Source: Brucella sp. 21LCYQ03
GTDB taxonomy: Bacteria; Pseudomonadota; Alphaproteobacteria; Rhizobiales; Rhizobiaceae
NCBI RefSeq assembly: GCF_023554105.1
Contig: NZ_JAMJWE010000017.1
Location: forward strand, 19,865-83,864
DNA: 64,000 nt
Reading direction: 5' to 3'
The notes under the pieces are model-generated. The model saw only the letters and a list, made by a program, of their open reading frames with translations. It searched no databases and had not been told where the DNA came from. Position numbers and translations under genes: made by a program. Each line of letters opens with the position of its first letter. Position 1 is the first letter of the stretch. Of this stretch, positions 1 to 9,421 are shown piece after piece.

Positions 1-1368
1 ATAAGTAAGCCCAGATACTTCACAAAAAATGGCGATAATTGGGAAGTTACTTTCAGTCTATTTGTAAATATAAACGAGACAGGCTACGATAATGCTAATG
101 ATCTTACGATATATACAAATTATGGGCCAGGAAATGTGACGACTAATAGTATCACTTATACGAAACCAATAAAAAAATTCGCCACGGTCGATTTTACAAA
201 TGAAAATGAAGTTTTGTTTACAACAAACCACAGCTCATTGCCGTCTGATGCCAGTAAAACGGTTACTGCAACGGCCACAGTAAAAGATGGATTATTGCCA
301 GTTGCGGGATACATAGTTGAATGGCGTGCACAGACATTTAAAGACGAAAATTTCTTTTTCGATTCCGTAAAAACCTATCTGAGCAATGCGGCCAATGCTG
401 CTCCTCTTACAATGGCCGACCTCAATCCCTACGGCTCGATTTATCAAGAAAATGAAGAAACGGTTATACGCACGGTAACCGATGCGTCTGGCGAGGCTAA
501 ACTTTATATGACTGCAAACCAGACCATGGGCTTTACAGAATTATCAGCCAATGCAAACTACAGAGACATTAATTCGGTCAATGAAATTTGCGTCATCAAC
601 CCCAACGCATATCCCGAAATCCAGAGAGCTCCTCAATTGGCTGGATTTAAAGACGGAGTGTTGCAATTGGATGATGTACTAAACCCCATGAATGCCTATT
701 TGGCTGTACCAAGCACGGCGGAAACAACAGATTTGGTTTACGCTATTGTTAACGGAACATATGTTTATAAGAATAACCCGACTGACCAACATTATATAAA
801 CGCCCCAATTTACAAGACTTCGATTCATACAGACGCTCCCAATGATTTTTATTACGTTTTGGGCAACGCTCAAACGGGTGAAGTTTCATTAAGCGAACAT
901 CTGATTTTCAAAGCTATAGGCCACCCGAATGTCCCTCCAAGCGACACGCCTCGTGACTTGCCTCAACCGGTGGGTACGTCATTCATCAATAAAAATAAGA
1001 TTGCACTTAGCCGTAAAGTGCCGATGGCTTGTTCGTTGACGTCACAACCGATCAGCGACAAGTGGACAGCAAAAGAAGGTGATACAATAACTGCAAGTGT
1101 ATATATTAAAGGATACGAAGCCAGGACTAATATAAATAAAAATGATAGCAATACAGTTGCAAAAGTAACATTGAAAAAAGAAGATTTAACAAATCCATAT
1201 ATCTCTGTTTATTTTGACTCAAGCTTTTTCTACGGCTACGGACCTAACCTTTCTGGAAAAGATTCTTTGGCATATTTTAATTATACAGTTACGCCTGCAG
1301 ACGACCATCAAAAAACATATACATCAAAATACCACATAGCATCTGTTGATACTGTTGGCCCATTCTAA
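1..1368 (+). CDS. Ig-like (invasin-type) repeat protein, 5' truncated by window
   Basis: The frame is open from the first base. The only early start-like codon is a GTG at 136 with no ribosome site, so the gene almost certainly begins upstream; 455 codons are visible. The product is rich in Thr, Asn, Asp and Tyr with beta-strand periodicity. An invasin/Big_1-like module (about residues 55-180, with a DASGEAKLYMTA segment) is followed by a second kind of module opening with APQLAGFKDGVLQLDDV. That opening recurs in the gene at 2167. There is no transmembrane segment or C-terminal anchor. It is the first of four tandem genes with short gaps. Base composition is much richer in AT than the rest of the window. 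Function unknown; an adhesin-like or secreted structural role is inferred from fold type only. Confidence 0.7.
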   Translation: MSKPRYFTKNGDNWEVTFSLFVNINETGYDNANDLTIYTNYGPGNVTTNSITYTKPIKKFATVDFTNENEVLFTTNHSSLPSDASKTVTATATVKDGLLPVAGYIVEWRAQTFKDENFFFDSVKTYLSNAANAAPLTMADLNPYGSIYQENEETVIRTVTDASGEAKLYMTANQTMGFTELSANANYRDINSVNEICVINPNAYPEIQRAPQLAGFKDGVLQLDDVLNPMNAYLAVPSTAETTDLVYAIVNGTYVYKNNPTDQHYINAPIYKTSIHTDAPNDFYYVLGNAQTGEVSLSEHLIFKAIGHPNVPPSDTPRDLPQPVGTSFINKNKIALSRKVPMACSLTSQPISDKWTAKEGDTITASVYIKGYEARTNINKNDSNTVAKVTLKKEDLTNPYISVYFDSSFFYGYGPNLSGKDSLAYFNYTVTPADDHQKTYTSKYHIASVDTVGPF

Positions 1369-1421
1369 AATGCTGAGCAACACGGCTGCTGTTGCTACGT
1401 ATTAAAAGCAAGGATTTTCCT

Positions 1422-2156
1422 ATGAGCAGCAAAATTTCGATGATTGCAACAAATGGCGCTAGAATTACATATGGCGATGGGGACGATGACCATGTTTTTG
1501 AAAACGACGTAATAGTATATGGCCCGGGTGGAACATACTTATCATGCGATGTATCGCCCTATGCCAGTATATATTATAATAATGTTTACCAACCCACTCC
1601 CTATAATGTCACACTACGGAATGACGAAATAACGGGCTTGTCTTACAGCAAGTTTAAGGTGCGCTTTACGCCACCCCAACAAGCAAGAGAAGCCATGCAG
1701 CTCACGATTGTCAATGTTTCTGCATTTGATACATCCGCACCCGACGAAGAAGTCACCAAGTCACCCTCGTTTGAATCCAACAATCGTGCTTGCGACGTGC
1801 ATTATATCGATGGATATAACCTGATAAGTGGTGCGCCCGCTGATGGAACCACATCCTGCAAACTAACTATATTCATTAGTGACGAAGCAGCTCAGGACGG
1901 CATTAAGCAAATTATGTTAACTCTTGATGAGAATAGCAAAGCATCTATAGTTGGTTCTGAAATAACAAGCCATGGTAAACAGAAGATCGCAAATATACCA
2001 AAAACAAATATGGTTCGATTTGATATTGTAAGTAGAGCACCAGATCATTACATGGCAACTCTTAATGTAGTTGATTCATCCTATAATGATACGCTGATAA
2101 TAGGCGATGGTCAAAATCCACCCTTTGCTTTCGTTGCCCTTCCACCAAAGGTTTGA
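1422..2156 (+). CDS. Ig-like domain protein, 244 aa
   Basis: The start is taken as ATG at 1422 (MSSKISMIATNG) because AAGGA stands just upstream; a TTG at 1392 is in frame but has no ribosome site. The N-terminal half contains a GDGDDDHVFENDVIVYGPGG stretch. The C-terminal half (about residues 135-235) reads NLISGAPADGTTSCKLTIF, the usual opening of a Big_1/invasin Ig-like module. No signal peptide, lipobox or membrane span is visible. It lies 53 bp after the preceding Ig-like gene and 10 bp before the next, so the four are probably one transcript. Not recognised as a named family. Confidence 0.65.
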   Translation: MSSKISMIATNGARITYGDGDDDHVFENDVIVYGPGGTYLSCDVSPYASIYYNNVYQPTPYNVTLRNDEITGLSYSKFKVRFTPPQQAREAMQLTIVNVSAFDTSAPDEEVTKSPSFESNNRACDVHYIDGYNLISGAPADGTTSCKLTIFISDEAAQDGIKQIMLTLDENSKASIVGSEITSHGKQKIANIPKTNMVRFDIVSRAPDHYMATLNVVDSSYNDTLIIGDGQNPPFAFVALPPKV

Positions 2157-2166
2157 GGGCAGATGG

Positions 2167-3519
2167 ATGAGCAAGAACACTGCCGGTGAAAAGCAATGGT
2201 TTCAACCTCTGGGCGCGCCGAAACTGCCTCAAGCTAAAATGATCGATGGGAAGCTCACTTTAGATTTCAGCACAATTCCCGATAGTGAATCACACATCTA
2301 TGTCTCTATACCGCATTGGAAGGTAGTCTTAGAGACTGACAAAATGACGGCGTACATCAATATAGATTCATCTGCATCCCAGTTTGCAGAAAACTACCGA
2401 CCTTCTTATCTTATAAAAATGCCAAAAGACAATATTTCAAATGGCTTAAATATTGCCTGGTATACGGTGGAAGATCCTCTTTTTAACATCTCTTGTTCCC
2501 ATATATTAAAATTTTACGTTATAAATTCCGAATATGATTACTATTATCCAGCGCCAACGTTTCCTCAATCCAAAATGCTGGACGGATTTAAGACGCTTGA
2601 TTACAGTAAACTTGATGCAACGAAAGGCGCTATTGTCGACATCAAGTACCCGTCGATGAAGGCAGATCAAACTGTCGTCGTTGACTGGATGGGCTTTGAT
2701 TCAGCAAAAATGCCTATTCCAGAAACACGCTATCAGGCAAAGATTCCTGTCCGTGAGATAGATGCTCAAACCAATTCTATCGCATCGATTATCCCATTGA
2801 ATTTCATTGAGCCAATCAAATCGAGCGGAACAGGTTTTGCAATATATAGAGTTGATAATGCGAAATCAGGCCTTGAAGGAATCTCCCAAGCAAGCGAGGT
2901 GCGTGTAGTGGAACAAATAATTGTTCCATTCTACCTCCACGCAACGACTGGTGCGCCGACAGATGACCTAAAGCAACCAAAGTGGAACTCCTGGGCTGAA
3001 GCAACGCTTACCGGCCCACCCGGCGAAGGCTTTGAAGCCGACATTACTTTGGGTGCGCAATTCGTAGAAACAGCTCAGACACCTTACTCCTCGACCCTTA
3101 ATAAAGATGGGCTCGCACGATTTCGCATTAGAAGTACTGCATCACTCGTTAAAATCAATGCGAGAATGGTCGATAACTCCAGCGTTACTGCAACTACAAG
3201 TACAATCTTCTATCCGCACCCTTTATCGAGTATCAATGGAATAATCGCATATAACTATACTGAACACATACCCGCTGACGGATTAGTTCCTTCCATTATT
3301 ACGCTATCGGTAGATCCAGATAAAATTAATAAGATTGAACTTACTGTTACTGGAAGTGCTCTTATAAATAGAGTATACCATTCATCTGCAAAAATAAATA
3401 TCGACAAAAATGGTAATGCGACAGTTAGCATATACAATAACGTAAAAGAAATGGTTTTAGTAAATTTAATTACTGATGACGGGACTCGCGAAGCTTTTTT
3501 CACAATAAATTTTTATTAA
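2167..3519 (+). CDS. Ig-like repeat protein with duplicated PQAKMIDG-type module, 450 aa
   Basis: The start is chosen at ATG 2167 (MSKNTAGEKQW), preceded by GAGGGCAG; an earlier in-frame ATG at 2107 lies inside the previous gene. Two consecutive copies of one module open with APKLPQAKMIDGKLTLDFS (about residue 16) and APTFPQSKMLDGFKTLDYS (about residue 135). They are followed by invasin-like Ig modules, the last beginning NYTEHIPADGLVPSIITLSV (about residue 360). There is no signal peptide or anchor. The same module opening is seen in the first gene, so the array has grown by module duplication. Possible role as an exported or phage/tail-like adhesive protein is only inferred. Confidence 0.65.
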   Translation: MSKNTAGEKQWFQPLGAPKLPQAKMIDGKLTLDFSTIPDSESHIYVSIPHWKVVLETDKMTAYINIDSSASQFAENYRPSYLIKMPKDNISNGLNIAWYTVEDPLFNISCSHILKFYVINSEYDYYYPAPTFPQSKMLDGFKTLDYSKLDATKGAIVDIKYPSMKADQTVVVDWMGFDSAKMPIPETRYQAKIPVREIDAQTNSIASIIPLNFIEPIKSSGTGFAIYRVDNAKSGLEGISQASEVRVVEQIIVPFYLHATTGAPTDDLKQPKWNSWAEATLTGPPGEGFEADITLGAQFVETAQTPYSSTLNKDGLARFRIRSTASLVKINARMVDNSSVTATTSTIFYPHPLSSINGIIAYNYTEHIPADGLVPSIITLSVDPDKINKIELTVTGSALINRVYHSSAKINIDKNGNATVSIYNNVKEMVLVNLITDDGTREAFFTINFY

Positions 3520-3547
3520 TAATTATTTAAATAGATGGGGAATTTCG

Positions 3548-5590
3548 GTGAATAATATTGAAGATATTGCAAGCGGTGCGTCTATTAAACTTGAAATAAC
3601 AAAAGACAATGCAACCGCCGATGGAAAAGCAATCAATGTAGCGAAAGTAACTGTTACACAGAATAATATGAAATTGAATAATTGGGGTGTTCGGTTCATA
3701 ATATCTCAAGGGAGTGCCACATTCTTTAAGAATGGATTAAAAACTCTCGATGCAAAAACCAGTCAAGGGGTCGCAACTGCTGAATTTACTGACTCCGAGG
3801 TGGAAATTGGTGAAATTAAAGTTGTTGAAACCACGAATGATCTAAATCAACCTATTACAAATCCACATTTAGATTCAAAGCCTTATCACTTCGTGTCTAA
3901 TGGTGAACTTGAATATAATCTTTCCATGAAAAAGATTACCGATAACGTTGCAGCCGATGGTATCGCACAAGACGTCGCATCAGTTGTGATCACAGACACA
4001 CATGGACGACCGCCTGATGCAGGATTGTTTACCATCAAATTTACGTCGTCCAGCAATACGACAAAGTTTGATACAGGCCAAAAAAACGTGATTTCCGGAT
4101 CAACGAAAAGCACTCTCTATGTCAGTCCGACAATGAATAGCGCCGGCGAACTTGAGGCATTGGCCTATTTCTCTGATACCGCTGAAGAAGGTGCAGTTAC
4201 GATCACTTCATCAATCACCAACAACGCCAAAACGATCCCACAACATGTCGAGTTCAGTTTTAAAAATGACACATGGGGATTGGGAGCAGGGAAAGGTGTC
4301 GACCACTGCCCAGCGGACGATCATTCCCTAGCGCGAATTGATGTCACTTTAACACTGAATGGCCAATTTGTTCCTGACGATCGTAACCCTATTATTCAAT
4401 TGGAAATAGAGGATACGGGCGCTCATTTTAGTATGGATGGGTCACTGCCAGGGTCAACACAATCCAAATATTTGGTAAAGGCCAAAAAGGTCGATAATTA
4501 TAACAGATGCTATATATTTCTCAGCTCTAATAAGCCTGGTTTAATTAATATTAATGTGAGTATACCAAGCATTAAAGCAATAAATCCCCAAAAATTGCAA
4601 TATACGTTCGACGAAGCCAAAACCATTAATCTAACTATTGATAGAGATAACGCCCCCGCCGGATTGGAATCAGACTTAATCTTAGCAACAATAACAGAAT
4701 TTGGCGATGCTTTATTAACAGGAAAAGAAGTAATATGTTTTGATAATAGGGGAAATGATAACATTGTTTTCGATTTGGAAGCAAGCGATATAGATCAGAA
4801 AAGATCTTCAAAACAATGCGTCTACGTCAACACGCATTTGAATTCTCAAGGAGCCCCTTGCGCGTTTGCGAGCTTTTCTTCAAAAATCCCAGGAACTTAT
4901 AATATATCAGCACGTATAGACGGATACTATGGTAAAAGCGGCTTTGGTACAAAAGATTTCAACTTTGTATATGTAGATAGCAACCATTTCTATTTCGATA
5001 ACAATATTTTTAGATCAACTGAAAAAGCAACGGCCATTTGTAGAGTTAGAGATAATTTAGGTCAGCCGGTCGTCAAAAAATCAATTCAATTTGAAATTCC
5101 TGATAATAATTTTTATTTTGACAAATACCAACGACAAATAAACGTAGACACCAATGAGGACGGTATCGCAACCACTCAAATCACAGGATTTGTAACTGAA
5201 GTCGATCTGGATACAACTGTAACTATGCGATATGATGGAAAATCTTTTTCAAATACTTTATACTACCATAACTCATCGCCATTCATGATCAGCATTGGAG
5301 ATCCTTTTTATGATAATGACGAATGGTGTTGTTACTTAACTCGTTTTCCACCAGGGCCATCATTCACTTCGGTCACCCTCTCAATTTTAGATGATAAACT
5401 CGACCCGGATGAAGACATATATTTTATCGATAATGACTCAAATACCAAAATCGTTAACGTCTACTCTTCATGGGACTATACCGTTAGGCTACGTTCAAGA
5501 AAAAACAAAACAGCTCGTCTTTTTGCGTCGTTTAACAATGGATATGTTGATCAGTATAGGAGTGTAGCTATTGTTTTTAATAACTGCTGA
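3548..5590 (+). CDS. Multi-module Big_1/invasin-like protein, 680 aa
   Basis: GTG start at 3548 preceded by GATGGGGAA. It contains at least five Ig-like modules. Clear Big_1 openings are ITKDNATADGKAINVAKVTV (about residue 18), ITDNVAADGIAQDVASVVI (about 133), GVDHCPADDHSLARIDVTL (about 250) and IDRDNAPAGLESDLILATI (about 360). Each is followed by strand-rich sequence ending in TNEDGIATT-type turns. In intimins and invasins such modules form rigid extracellular rods, but here the beta-barrel/LysM anchor and the lectin-like tip are absent and no signal peptide is seen. It is the last and longest gene of the array and is followed by an IS66 scrap. Translocation route and partner unknown. Confidence 0.7.
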   Translation: MNNIEDIASGASIKLEITKDNATADGKAINVAKVTVTQNNMKLNNWGVRFIISQGSATFFKNGLKTLDAKTSQGVATAEFTDSEVEIGEIKVVETTNDLNQPITNPHLDSKPYHFVSNGELEYNLSMKKITDNVAADGIAQDVASVVITDTHGRPPDAGLFTIKFTSSSNTTKFDTGQKNVISGSTKSTLYVSPTMNSAGELEALAYFSDTAEEGAVTITSSITNNAKTIPQHVEFSFKNDTWGLGAGKGVDHCPADDHSLARIDVTLTLNGQFVPDDRNPIIQLEIEDTGAHFSMDGSLPGSTQSKYLVKAKKVDNYNRCYIFLSSNKPGLININVSIPSIKAINPQKLQYTFDEAKTINLTIDRDNAPAGLESDLILATITEFGDALLTGKEVICFDNRGNDNIVFDLEASDIDQKRSSKQCVYVNTHLNSQGAPCAFASFSSKIPGTYNISARIDGYYGKSGFGTKDFNFVYVDSNHFYFDNNIFRSTEKATAICRVRDNLGQPVVKKSIQFEIPDNNFYFDKYQRQINVDTNEDGIATTQITGFVTEVDLDTTVTMRYDGKSFSNTLYYHNSSPFMISIGDPFYDNDEWCCYLTRFPPGPSFTSVTLSILDDKLDPDEDIYFIDNDSNTKIVNVYSSWDYTVRLRSRKNKTARLFASFNNGYVDQYRSVAIVFNNC

Positions 5591-6356
5591 GGCCCAATCC
5601 CCTCCTATTTTGGGAATGAAAAATACGCTACTCGACACTTAGGATGAGCTATTAGCATTGCGTGCGCTTATTGCTGAACAAGCGGCGAAACTAAGCGCAC
5701 AGCAGGCTGAAATTGCTCAGTGAAACACCATTATCGACATAGGGTGTGCAGAACAGAACTGCTCAGACATCGCCGGCATGGTGCTTTTCTGAAAAGATTC
5801 ATAGCAAAGTCGTGAAACTCAAACGTTTATGTTGCAATAATTCGATTTGAAAGAATACATTTATCACTGGCTGGTAAGGGAGAGATGCTTTCTCTATATT
5901 TTATAAGCCGATCCACCCTGCAGAGGGTTGCGATGATGCGTATCGTTTTTTACGAATTTGTCTGATTACAATGCTTCCGATGAGACAGGTGAGTAGCTTA
6001 CTGCAAATCGAACGCGGCGATATTACCTTTTCGAAAGAAAGCCAAAGCCCCCTCCCCTAGTTCAAGCCATCGATCACTCTGGACGCGTGTTGAAAAGAAG
6101 TGAACTGGGAATATAGTTTATCTGCGTGTTCGCACCAAACGCATGCTGCACTTTGGCAGCTTATCACAACCACTCATATAGACATTCTCGACGCGAAATT
6201 TCGGTGGATGTGAGTTACGCGAAGTCAACCTAATCAACTTGTAATGTAACGCCCCTAAAAATTCTCGACACATAAGATGACCTCACAAACCTGTCTTGTT
6301 GTCTTCGACAAAAATTGTTAAAAGCTGGGATAGAGAAGTTGAGGACGATCAGGGCG
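5591..6356. other. Intergenic region with IS scrap, no complete gene
   Basis: About 0.77 kb between the Ig-like array and the GntR gene. Apart from the IS66-like fragment near 5643 no reading frame looks real. The right-hand part presumably carries the promoter of the regulator. AACTTGTAATGTAA at 6236-6249 resembles one half of the palindrome at 7083, but its second half is not symmetrical. Confidence 0.5.
5643..5723 (+). pseudogene. IS66-family TnpC N-terminal remnant
   Basis: The short frame reads DELLALRALIAEQAAKLSAQ followed by QAEIAQ and a stop. This matches the coiled-coil start typical of IS66 TnpC proteins as I know them. Nothing downstream continues the transposase, so this is a scrap marking an old insertion at the right end of the AT-rich array. 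Confidence 0.55.
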
Positions 6357-7091
6357 ATGATCAACAAGAATAAGCCACTACCGCGCACGAACGGCAGCCT
6401 TGTGGTCAAAATCAGTGGCGAGATTAGACAAGCAATTCAATCCGGCACCTTCAAACCCGGAATGAAACTGCCCAGTGAAGCGAAACTAACGGAATCTATG
6501 GGCGTGAGCCGTACGGTCATTCGGGAGGCCATTGCGGCCTTGCGCGCAGACGGCTTGGTTGAAGCGCGACAGGGAGCGGGTGTATTCGTGCTCGAAGCGC
6601 AGCCGCAAGAGGCATTACCGTTTCAGAACCTGAATTACGAGCGTATTTCGTCGGTAATCGAGCTTTTAGAGCTTAGAACAGGCGTAGAGATCGAAGCTGC
6701 CGGACTTGCTGCCGTAAGGCGCTCACCACAGCAGGAAGAAAACATTATCACTTGCCACCGACAGGTTCTGACCTGCCTTGAAGCGGGACAATCCACAGCC
6801 GAAGCGGATTTTGCATTGCATATTGCCATAGCGGATGCATCCAACAATCCGCGGTTTCGAGAATTCCTGACGATGATCGGTAACGGCGTTATCCCACGCG
6901 CGGCTCTTCAGCCGGGAGCCGATATAGGTTCTGGCAACTACATAGCTCACCTGCATAAAGAGCACGAACGGATCATAGAGGCTATCGCAACCGGAGATGA
7001 AGACGGTGCGCGAGAAGCGATGCGAAGTCATTTGAAAGGCAGCCAAATGCGGTATCGTGCAATTTTGCGACAAGCGCGCGATAACTTATAA
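6357..7091 (+). CDS. FadR-subfamily GntR transcriptional regulator
   Basis: 244 residues from ATG 6357, which has AGGG upstream; a TTG at 6315 would add 14 residues. The N-terminal winged helix (about residues 15-80) contains GMKLPSEAKLTESMGVSRTV and IREAIAALRADGLVEARQGA, the standard GntR signature. The C-terminal half is a helical FCD effector domain with the metal-ligand pattern D..LH (ADFALHIAIADASNN) and later histidines. It stands directly upstream of kdgD in the same direction. A perfect 17-bp palindrome overlaps its stop codon, so it probably controls kdgD. The effector is likely a sugar acid or related carboxylate (inference). Confidence 0.9.
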   Translation: MINKNKPLPRTNGSLVVKISGEIRQAIQSGTFKPGMKLPSEAKLTESMGVSRTVIREAIAALRADGLVEARQGAGVFVLEAQPQEALPFQNLNYERISSVIELLELRTGVEIEAAGLAAVRRSPQQEENIITCHRQVLTCLEAGQSTAEADFALHIAIADASNNPRFREFLTMIGNGVIPRAALQPGADIGSGNYIAHLHKEHERIIEAIATGDEDGAREAMRSHLKGSQMRYRAILRQARDNL

Positions 7092-7099
7092 TATAAGTT
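7083..7099. promoter_or_regulatory. Palindromic operator candidate upstream of kdgD
   Basis: AACTTATA-A-TATAAGTT, a perfect 8+1+8 inverted repeat overlapping the gntR stop codon and ending one base before a TTGACA -35-like box. It shares its layout (AAnTnATA-A-TATnAnTT) with the palindrome in front of the second GntR gene at 17162. Binding by the adjacent FadR-type regulator is an inference. Confidence 0.55.
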
Positions 7100-7100
7100 G

Positions 7101-7130
7101 TTGACACTCATCATCTGACTCGACTACAGT
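7101..7130 (+). promoter_or_regulatory. Putative kdgD promoter
   Basis: TTGACA at 7101-7106, a 17-18 bp spacer, then CTACAGT near 7124-7130 as a weak -10. It lies immediately after the palindrome and 34 bp before the kdgD start. Confidence 0.4.
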
Positions 7131-7151
7131 CCATGTGAAACCTCGCTCTAA

Positions 7152-8087
<936 letters not shown>

Positions 8088-8101
8088 TCCATAAAGACAA
8101 T

Positions 8102-8133
8102 AAAAAGCCGCAGGTGAAAACCTGCGGCTTTTG
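8102..8133. terminator. Bidirectional intrinsic terminator
   Basis: Stem AAAAGCCGCAGG / CCTGCGGCTTTT around a TGAAAA loop, with T-runs on both strands. It ends kdgD from the left and the aminotransferase operon from the right. Confidence 0.85.
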
Positions 8134-8151
8134 TCTTTGAGCACTCGACTA

Positions 8152-9351
8152 CTACAAAGAAGAAACCATATCTTTCAGACGAGCACATGCTCGGATAAGT
8201 TCTTCATCAGAAGCCGCAATCGATAGCCGAATAAAACCCGGCGCTCCAAACGCGATCCCCGGCACACTGGAAACGCCAAACGCGTTAAGCAAGTAACTGG
8301 CGATGTCCGTATCATTGTTGAGCGTTACGCCCGACGGCGTTTGCCTTCCGATCAACTGTTCCACATCGATAAATGCATAGAAGGCCCCTTCTGGCTTGAG
8401 AAACTCAATCTCAGCTATTTGACACAAATAACCAGATACCAAGTCGGCACGGCGGCTGAAAGTGTGCGCTGCATTCGCAACAAAATCCTGATCACCATCA
8501 AGCGCCGCTTTTGCCGCTGCCTGCGCGATGCCGCATACGGACGTAACACTTTGAGACTGCATTTTGTTGATCGCAGAGATCAGCGCCTTGGGACCTGCCG
8601 CATAGCCGACACGCCAACCAGTCATGGCATAAGCTTTGGAAACACCGTTTACGATCAGCGTGCGCTCACGCAATTGCGGGCATACACTCCCAAAAGAGAC
8701 AAAGGGCACTTCACTTAACAGGATATGTTCATAAATCTCATCGGAAAGAATGAGAATTCGTTCATGCTGTTCGAGCACAGCAACCAATTGCGCGTATTCG
8801 TCTGCGCTGTAAACTGCACCAGTCGGATTGGATGGCGAGTTGAGCATCAGCCAACGCGTGCGCGGGGTGATCGCTGCTTCAAGCTGCGCTGATGTGAGTT
8901 TAAAACCCGTTTCAGCTCCGCAGTTCACGAAAACCGGTTTGCCACCGTGCAGTGAAACAATATCGGCATATGAAACCCAACATGGCGTCGGAATAATAAC
9001 CTCATCGCCTTCTTCAAGCGTTGCGAGGAATGCGTCAAATAAGATCTGCTTCGCACCATTCGCGACTGTCAGTTCGTCGAGGTTAAAATCCAGCTGATTA
9101 TCTCGTTTGAACTTGGCAATAATCGCGTTACGAAGCGCTTCAGTTCCCGCGGCAGCCCCATAGCGAACGCCACCTGCTTTCACCGCAGCACAGGCGGCAT
9201 CGACAACATGGGCTGGTGGTTCGAAATCCGGTTCTCCCAAAGACAAGTCGACAATATCACGGCCTTCGGCACGTAGCTTTTTAGCGGCCATCGAAACTGC
9301 CATACTGGGTGAAGCTTTCACACCTGCTGATCGGCGGTTTTCATAATTCAT
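8152..9351 (-). CDS. Class I PLP-dependent aminotransferase (aspartate aminotransferase-like)
   Basis: 399 residues from the ATG at 9351 (MNYENRRSAGVKASPSMAVS); a longer in-frame start at 9396 lies across the preceding terminator and is rejected. Fold type I markers are present: NSPSNPTGAVY, SDEIYEHI, the PLP lysine in VNGVSKAYAMTGWRVGYAAG, and the carboxylate-binding arginine in GAPGFIRLSIA. Family members transfer amino groups between aspartate or other L-amino acids and 2-oxoglutarate. It is the last gene of the ridA-led operon, after a terminator-like hairpin. The amino acid released by the HyuAB enzymes may be its substrate (inference). Confidence 0.85.
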   Translation of the reverse strand: MNYENRRSAGVKASPSMAVSMAAKKLRAEGRDIVDLSLGEPDFEPPAHVVDAACAAVKAGGVRYGAAAGTEALRNAIIAKFKRDNQLDFNLDELTVANGAKQILFDAFLATLEEGDEVIIPTPCWVSYADIVSLHGGKPVFVNCGAETGFKLTSAQLEAAITPRTRWLMLNSPSNPTGAVYSADEYAQLVAVLEQHERILILSDEIYEHILLSEVPFVSFGSVCPQLRERTLIVNGVSKAYAMTGWRVGYAAGPKALISAINKMQSQSVTSVCGIAQAAAKAALDGDQDFVANAAHTFSRRADLVSGYLCQIAEIEFLKPEGAFYAFIDVEQLIGRQTPSGVTLNNDTDIASYLLNAFGVSSVPGIAFGAPGFIRLSIAASDEELIRACARLKDMVSSL

Positions 9352-9380
9352 TTTGAACGCTCTTTTCCGAACATTGAGAC

Positions 9381-9409
9381 AAAAGAAGCCGCCCATGCGG
9401 CGGCTTCTG
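9381..9409 (-). terminator. Terminator-like hairpin between hyuB and aminotransferase gene
   Basis: On the minus strand AGAAGCCGCC GCAT GGGCGGCTTCTTTTG forms a GC-rich stem followed by a T-run. Because the next gene continues in the same direction it may only reduce read-through. Confidence 0.7.
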
Positions 9410-9421
9410 AAAGTCTTGCAA

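Noticed and set aside
6120..6320. Second copy of the kdgD-type palindrome upstream of gntR
   Set aside because: Only the left half (AACTTGTA) matches; the right half is not its complement, so it is not listed as an operator.
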